This document shows, piece by piece, positions 5,759-9,229 of a stretch of 9,229 nucleotides of DNA; positions within the stretch are counted from its first letter, which is position 1; the number at the start of each line of letters is the position of its first letter. Source of the stretch: JBAZDV01 sp041669745 (GTDB lineage: Archaea; Thermoplasmatota; Thermoplasmata; Methanomassiliicoccales; Methanomethylophilaceae); contig JBAYAO010000055.1 in the NCBI GenBank assembly GCA_041669745.1, positions 1 to 9,229 of the forward strand. Direction: 5' to 3'. The notes under the pieces were generated by a model. That model made no database searches, was not told the DNA's origin, and was given only the letters and a program-made list of their open reading frames with translations. A program made the translations under genes and the position numbers.

Positions 5759-6550
5759 ATGCTAAAGGACGATGTTCCCAGTATTACGGCCGACGATGTG
5801 GAGGAGCTGAGAGATTTCATCAGGACGGCCGCGAAGAAAACAGGCTGTGACGGGATGGTCATAGGTCTCAGTGGGGGATTGGATTCTGCGGTCGTCACAA
5901 AACTGACCGTTGATGCGATAGGTGCGGACAAGGTGTTGAACGTATTCATGCCTTCGAGGGTAACGCCGGCGGAGGACTACAAGGTCACAGCAGATCTGTG
6001 CAGGAAGTGGGGTACCGAGTATAAGGTAGTGGACATCCAACCCGCGGTCGACAGCCTGGTGGCCATTCTGACCTCTAATGACGACGTGCCTCTGGAACGC
6101 GGAAATATCGCTGCGAGATGCAGGATGGTGGTCCTCTACAACCAGGCGAAAAAGAGGAATTATCTAGTGATGGGCACGTCGAATCAGAGTGAACTGATGA
6201 TGGGATACTTCACCAAATTCGGTGATGGGGCCTGCGATATCACTCCGCTTGCCAACATCTACAAGATACAGGTGAGACAGATAGCCAAGATGATAGGCGT
6301 TCCAGAAGATATAATCACAAAACCTCCGACAGCGGGATTATGGGAAGGGCAGACCGACGAGGACGAGATGGGAGTGAGGTACTGCGACCTGGACAGGATT
6401 CTGTACGGATTCGAGATGGAGAGGACGGACAAGGAGATCGCCTCGTTCGTCAATCTTTCGGTCGAAGATGTGGCGAACATCAGAATCAGAGTAAAAAAGG
6501 CGGAGCACAAGAGGTTGCAGCCGACACGTCCAGGGTCTTCGGTTGGATAA
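5759..6550 (+). CDS. nadE: Ammonia-dependent NAD(+) synthetase
   Basis: Amidates deamido-NAD to NAD using ATP and ammonia, the last step of NAD synthesis, in the cytoplasm. It has 263 residues, normal for the short form. The ATP pyrophosphatase P-loop SGGLDS is at 38-43. The family signature runs through GTSNQSELMMGYFTKFGDG (139-157), then ITPLANIYK (161-169) and the KPPTAGLWEGQTDEDEMG loop (188-205). The C-terminal KKAEHKR...P tail is present. There is no N-terminal nitrilase-type glutaminase domain, so free ammonia or a separate glutaminase must supply nitrogen. The start is ATG 5759, supported by the TATA box spacing; an upstream ATG at 5743 is out of frame. The gene stands alone, divergent from tRNA-Ser and 48 bases before tRNA-Glu, and has its own promoter. 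It is a housekeeping enzyme with nothing odd in its key residues. Confidence 0.96.
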   Translation: MLKDDVPSITADDVEELRDFIRTAAKKTGCDGMVIGLSGGLDSAVVTKLTVDAIGADKVLNVFMPSRVTPAEDYKVTADLCRKWGTEYKVVDIQPAVDSLVAILTSNDDVPLERGNIAARCRMVVLYNQAKKRNYLVMGTSNQSELMMGYFTKFGDGACDITPLANIYKIQVRQIAKMIGVPEDIITKPPTAGLWEGQTDEDEMGVRYCDLDRILYGFEMERTDKEIASFVNLSVEDVANIRIRVKKAEHKRLQPTRPGSSVG

Positions 6551-6565
6551 AAACGTATCAGAATC

Positions 6566-6578
6566 TTTATTAATATCC
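6566..6578 (+). promoter_or_regulatory. TATA box of tRNA-Glu
   Basis: TTTATTAATATCC, centred about 27 bases before the tRNA 5' end, so tRNA-Glu is probably transcribed from its own promoter and not by readthrough from nadE. Confidence 0.6.
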
Positions 6579-6598
6579 TAGTGTTCATCCGAGCATAA

Positions 6599-6671
6599 GC
6601 TCCTGTAGTGTAGCGGCCAATCATGAAGCCCTCTCGAGGCTTCGACTCGGGTTCAAATCCCGACGGGAGCA
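6599..6671 (+). tRNA. tRNA-Glu (CTC anticodon)
   Basis: A 73-base tRNA. Acceptor GCTCCTG pairs with CGGGAGC through one T-G pair; the discriminator is A. The anticodon stem AAGCC/GGCTT encloses CTCTCGA, giving anticodon CTC, which reads GAG. The T arm is TCGGG/CCCGA around TTCAAAT. The D-arm region GTGTAGCGGCCAATCAT resembles archaeal tRNA-Glu. CCA is not encoded, and there is no intron. Confidence 0.96.
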
Positions 6672-7264
6672 CTATCACATCTTCTGTGTGTTCCTTCTCC
6701 ACGGATTCGGGGAGCTTTTTGAGGTTGTGTTGGAAGGTCCGGGACAGACATTTCTGTTCTGTCACCCGTCTTGCAAATGAGATTACGCAGAACGGTATGG
6801 TTTGAGGTGCAATACCAATGGCGTATTGTGATACATCCGTGCCCAGTATATTGGCGTACATCATACATTGTCACGGGTATTTTGAAAAATATGTAGAACA
6901 TCACACGATGACACTAAACATCTCACGTCAACATCCATGATAAATATCACACAGTTGTCATCCTTCAGGTCAAATCATTCACGATGCATGTGTGATCAAA
7001 GACGATTCGCTGTTATGGTATTTCTGAAACGGTTCTTTTACGATACGAATCCGGTGTGATTTGTCGCAATCGCTGTCAATTCATGACGGTACCGTTTCTG
7101 TTGACATATCCATGTGGCTCAAGCGTCAAGAGACGTACCATATAATGGATGAGGTCCATGTGTTTCTGGCTGCACTTCTGGTGATGGTGCATGGAATACG
7201 CAACCATTTGCCGCCAATGTTCATATCGAACGCGGACGATACGTATTTCGACCGTCTGAGTGTT
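6672..7264. other. About 590-base stretch with no convincing gene
   Basis: Contents: (1) an open minus-strand frame from 6864 into the tRNA-Glu antisense, with coding-like codons in its last 35 residues before the tRNA (FQHNLKKLPESVEKEH, then LPSGFEPES); (2) four copies of one heptamer, ATCACAC at 6900-6906 and 6946-6952 and its complement GTGTGAT at 6990-6996 and 7054-7060; (3) a + strand frame from TTG 7061 to TAG 7288, open back to 7028, encoding DEVHVFLAALLVMVHG and similar residues with no ribosome binding site. I recognise no family in it. It ends inside the thioredoxin-like gene on the other strand, so it is probably chance or decayed DNA. A T5 run at 6715-6719 could end tRNA-Glu transcription. 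Confidence 0.5.
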
Positions 7265-7549
7265 TCACTTTTGCGTCTCTTTCTTTAGGATATCGATGAT
7301 CTCGTCCGTTGTGAGCACCTTACCTACGGAGACCACCCTCTCTCCTATGACGAGTGCAGGTGTCTGCATAACACCGTAGGATGAAACGGTCTTCATGTCG
7401 GTCACGTGGGCAACCGTATAATCCAGACCGGTCCTTGAAACTGCATCTGCAGCGTTATCGGTCATCATTTTACATTTTTTGCATCCATTCATTCCAAGTA
7501 TTTTCACATACGCGTCTTTCGATCCGCTTTCACTCTTCTTTCTGAACAT
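7265..7549 (-). CDS. Small CXXC thioredoxin-like (redox-active disulfide) protein
   Basis: A 94-residue thioredoxin/glutaredoxin-like fold of the thioredoxin_3 type. It has strand VKILGMNGC, active-site CKKC at 23-26, the cis-proline segment MQTPALVIGERVVSVGKV (61-78, P64) and a C-terminal helix DEIIDILKK. It is cytoplasmic, with no signal peptide. Start: the frame is open to TTG 7591 inside the permease gene, but ATG 7549 lies 14 bases after the permease stop, has GGTG six bases upstream and begins near the domain. Small proteins of this kind are often encoded next to DUF318 permeases in methanogens. Here it probably reduces or receives the thiol-bound substrate of the permease or of the DUF6951-like protein. 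The substrate is not known. Confidence 0.88.
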   Translation of the reverse strand: MFRKKSESGSKDAYVKILGMNGCKKCKMMTDNAADAVSRTGLDYTVAHVTDMKTVSSYGVMQTPALVIGERVVSVGKVLTTDEIIDILKKETQK

Positions 7550-7563
7550 ATTCCACACCCTTT

Positions 7564-8613
7564 TCAAATTCCGAACATCAACTGAAGCCAATTGAACATA
7601 TACCCTATCACTATTATTCCGATCACAACGATCAGGAAGAAAGTTGCGAGCAGTTTGCTCTTCACCACGCTTTTTAGCATCATCATCGACGGAAGCGACA
7701 ATGCCGTGACGCTCATCATGAATGCCAATATCGTTCCTGCCGTGATTCCCTTACCGAAAAGCGCCTCTGCAATGGGTATTGTTCCGAAGATGTCGGCATA
7801 TATCGGGACACCGATGAGGGTCGCGATCACCACGGAGAACGGGTTGTTTTCGCCCAGTATCGCCTGTATGATGTCCGTTGGGATCCAGTTGTGTATAAGT
7901 GCACCTATGAGCACACCGATTATGATGTACTTCCATACCTTCGATACTGTCTGAACCACCTGTTCCCAGGAATACGAGATCCTTTCACTGCGGTCCATAT
8001 CCCCCATGTTCGAGCATGAACAGCCGCATCCTGAGGACACGGGCGTATCTTCTGCGGCAACATCCGCGGAAGGTCTTGCGAAATCCATGATCTGGTCATC
8101 CATATGCATCCTTTCGATTATCGTGCCGCCGATCACGGCTAACAGCACGCCTACGATCACATATATCACGGCCATCTCGATGCCGAATATGCTGGTGAGT
8201 ATGACCATGGATGCCAGATCAACGAACGGCGAGGAGATCAGGAAGGAGAATGTAACGCCCAATGGCAACCCTGCTTTCGTGAAACCGATGAATATGGGTA
8301 TCGACGAACACGAGCAGAACGGTGTTACCGTCCCAAGCAGAGCGCCACCGAAGTTCGCTTTGATCCCTCGGAAGTCTGCGAGTATCCTCTTAGTACGTTC
8401 CGGAGGAAAATAACTTTGAATGTACGACATGACGAATATCAATATGGTCAGCAGTATCAGTATTTTGATGAAGTCGTAGATGAAGAACTGCATGCTGCCG
8501 CCAAGCTGTGTGGTCATGTCGACACCCAGGAAAGTCAAAAGCGACCCGACAAGATCGTTCAGCCATTGCATTCCCAGGATCTGTGTCTGAACGAAGGTCC
8601 AAAAGCTGGTCAT
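7564..8613 (-). CDS. ArsP/DUF318-family permease (UPF0718)
   Basis: Polytopic membrane protein of 349 residues. Hydrophobic segments lie roughly at 44-64, 88-110, 118-143, 148-166, 228-247, 259-280, 290-310 and 320-340. The family motif TPFCSCSS is at 97-104, followed by SFLISSPFVDLASM, and a second similar half carries VPIYADIFGTIPIAEAL. A cytosolic loop (about 170-215) contains a GCGCSC cluster (Cys 196, 198, 200), which resembles a soft-metal or metalloid site. Characterised ArsP members export trivalent organoarsenicals; other DUF318 members are uncharacterised, so the substrate here is inferred only as a thiol-reactive metalloid or organometal. I chose ATG 8613 because GAGGTG lies five bases upstream; its A is shared with the upstream stop (TGATG), giving tight coupling. 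GTG 8616 would add one residue. Confidence 0.9.
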   Translation of the reverse strand: MTSFWTFVQTQILGMQWLNDLVGSLLTFLGVDMTTQLGGSMQFFIYDFIKILILLTILIFVMSYIQSYFPPERTKRILADFRGIKANFGGALLGTVTPFCSCSSIPIFIGFTKAGLPLGVTFSFLISSPFVDLASMVILTSIFGIEMAVIYVIVGVLLAVIGGTIIERMHMDDQIMDFARPSADVAAEDTPVSSGCGCSCSNMGDMDRSERISYSWEQVVQTVSKVWKYIIIGVLIGALIHNWIPTDIIQAILGENNPFSVVIATLIGVPIYADIFGTIPIAEALFGKGITAGTILAFMMSVTALSLPSMMMLKSVVKSKLLATFFLIVVIGIIVIGYMFNWLQLMFGI

Positions 8614-8957
8614 CACAGCACCTCTCCGTCACCATCGACAAAATCTATACTGTTGCGGCGTACTTTTCTGATCAGAGATTTGGATGTCATACCCATCTCT
8701 ATCCATGCAGCATTGAAGACACCCGTGGGGGACAGACAGGTCGGGGAAATATCACCTCTGATCTTCGGATCGTTGATTCTGCTGTTTTCAAAGTCGGTAA
8801 TGTCAGTCAATGTTAGCTTACCCAGGCGTTCTCCGAAGGCAGCTACCTTGGGGCAATCCGATTCGATAAGAACATCAAGGTCTCCGTCGTCCCTTTGCAA
8901 AACGGTTATTCTATGCGTTTTTTCACAGATGTTCATATTCACGACCACTGTCGCCAT
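8613..8957 (-). CDS. DUF6951-like cysteine-containing protein
   Basis: A 114-residue soluble protein without signal peptide or membrane segment. The N-terminal half looks like alternating strands (MATVVVNMNIC, HRITVLQ, DLDVLIESDCP). Cys11, Cys35 in SDCPKV and Cys74 in SPTCLSP lie in the positions I associate with the small methanogen family DUF6951; the tail is SPTGVFNAAWIEMGM and SLIRKVRRNSIDF. Function unknown. It is first in the operon and its stop overlaps the permease start (TGATG). With the Cys-rich permease and the CXXC protein, I infer a role in binding a thiophilic metal or metalloid before export or reduction. The start ATG 8957 has no Shine-Dalgarno sequence and lies about 25 bases from the TATA box centre, so the mRNA is probably leaderless. 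Confidence 0.82.
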   Translation of the reverse strand: MATVVVNMNICEKTHRITVLQRDDGDLDVLIESDCPKVAAFGERLGKLTLTDITDFENSRINDPKIRGDISPTCLSPTGVFNAAWIEMGMTSKSLIRKVRRNSIDFVDGDGEVL

Positions 8958-8978
8958 GACAGGTCGAAGGCGGTCTGT

Positions 8979-8986
8979 ATATATAG
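8979..8986 (-). promoter_or_regulatory. TATA box of the DUF6951-permease-thioredoxin operon
   Basis: A TATATAT run on the minus strand (CTATATAT), centred about 25 bases before ATG 8957, so transcription should begin at or next to the start codon. It lies within the palindromic AT-rich block at 8979-9010. Confidence 0.6.
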
Positions 8987-9010
8987 ATATATCTACATAT
9001 TTCTATATAT
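8979..9010. repeat. AT-rich inverted repeats overlapping the promoter; candidate operator
   Basis: Two nested symmetries. A perfect 12-bp palindrome TAGATATATCTA (8984-8995) extends to 22 bp (8979-9000) with one mismatched pair. Separately, ATATATAGA (8979-8987) is the exact reverse complement of TCTATATAT (9002-9010). The block covers the TATA box of the permease operon, so a dimeric repressor bound there would block transcription. ArsR/SmtB-type operators are often AT-rich imperfect palindromes of this kind, but no regulator gene is in the window. Confidence 0.5.
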
Positions 9011-9050
9011 CAATTTGTTCTTGCAGATCCATCGTTCTCATAAATATCCG

Positions 9051-9224
9051 ATGAGATTCAATGGACGCTCTGAAACGGTGCTCGGTTCAGCAACAGAAAC
9101 CCATACGATCATACGGTCCCTCAATGAGGTCGTATTGTCGATTCCTGAATTTGGTTTCTTTTCAAATGATGAAGAACTAGGTTTTCCGTCTTCGTTGCGG
9201 ATCGACAGATACGAACGTCTGTGA
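9051..9224 (+). CDS. Short ORF of unknown status, divergent from the permease operon
   Basis: 57 residues from ATG 9051 (MRFNGRSETVLGS...) to TGA 9224. I recognise no family, and there are no membrane segments or motifs. The right half of the AT-rich repeat (TCTATATAT at 9002-9010) could act as a + strand TATA box, giving an approximately 18-base leader, but there is no Shine-Dalgarno sequence and codon use is not clearly gene-like. It may be the remains of a longer gene or a chance frame. The rest of 8958-9229 holds only the promoter and repeats. Confidence 0.2.
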   Translation: MRFNGRSETVLGSATETHTIIRSLNEVVLSIPEFGFFSNDEELGFPSSLRIDRYERL

Positions 9225-9229
9225 AAATA

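Noticed and set aside
44..6671. A duplicated tRNA 3' end (attL/attR pair) bounding an integrated element
   Set aside because: None of the three tRNA 3' ends has a second copy that I can find in the window, and the DNA between them holds housekeeping genes.
6259..6864. 201-codon minus-strand frame as one gene
   Set aside because: It runs antisense through tRNA-Glu and the 3' end of nadE. Only the part upstream of the tRNA was kept, as a possible relic.
6672..7264. CRISPR array or riboswitch in the gene-poor stretch
   Set aside because: No evenly spaced repeats of 20-40 bases and no recognisable riboswitch core; only scattered 7-base repeats are present.
7550..7591. Longer thioredoxin-like protein starting at TTG 7591
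   Set aside because: It would overlap the permease gene by 28 bases; ATG 7549 has a GGTG site and sits right after the permease stop.

Overview
The window looks like a euryarchaeal chromosome segment, most likely from the class Thermoplasmata and possibly the order Methanomassiliicoccales. The support is a split tRNA-Trp gene whose intron carries a box C/D guide RNA, archaeal TATA-type promoters at about -26, near-leaderless genes beside genes with GGAGG-type ribosome binding sites, and protein families common in methanogens. None of the nine recognised protein genes ends in TAG (seven TGA, two TAA). That fits a pyrrolysine-using methanogen but does not prove it. The taxon is inferred from recalled family patterns, not from a search.

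Left part (1-5240): an intron-containing tRNA-Trp lies on the + strand. Facing it is a tight five-gene minus-strand operon read from about 5187 down to 421: a free-standing ACT-domain protein, homoserine dehydrogenase, (R)-citramalate synthase, a UPF0237 ACT protein and a UPF0210 (PFL-family) protein. Junctions are 4-base overlap, 25-base gap, 2-base gap and 4-base gap. Homoserine dehydrogenase feeds threonine synthesis and, through threonine, 2-oxobutyrate; citramalate synthase makes 2-oxobutyrate from pyruvate. The operon therefore gathers two sources of the isoleucine precursor with two putative amino-acid-sensing proteins.

Middle part (5240-6671): a tRNA-Ser(GGA) on the minus strand and ammonia-dependent NAD synthetase (nadE) on the + strand diverge from a short intergenic stretch holding both promoters. 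A tRNA-Glu(CTC) follows nadE with its own TATA box.

Right part (6672-9229): about 590 bases without a convincing gene, holding repeated ATCACAC heptamers and one weak ORF. Then comes a minus-strand operon of three cysteine-bearing proteins: a DUF6951-like protein, an ArsP/DUF318-type permease and a small CXXC thioredoxin-like protein. It looks like a thiol-based metalloid or organometal handling module. Its promoter lies in a strongly palindromic AT-rich block that could be an operator.

The clearest unusual feature is inside the tRNA-Trp intron: a complete C/D guide RNA whose two 12-base guides place the methylation rule exactly on C34 and C39 of the same tRNA, with a compensatory base-pair change in its kink-turn.
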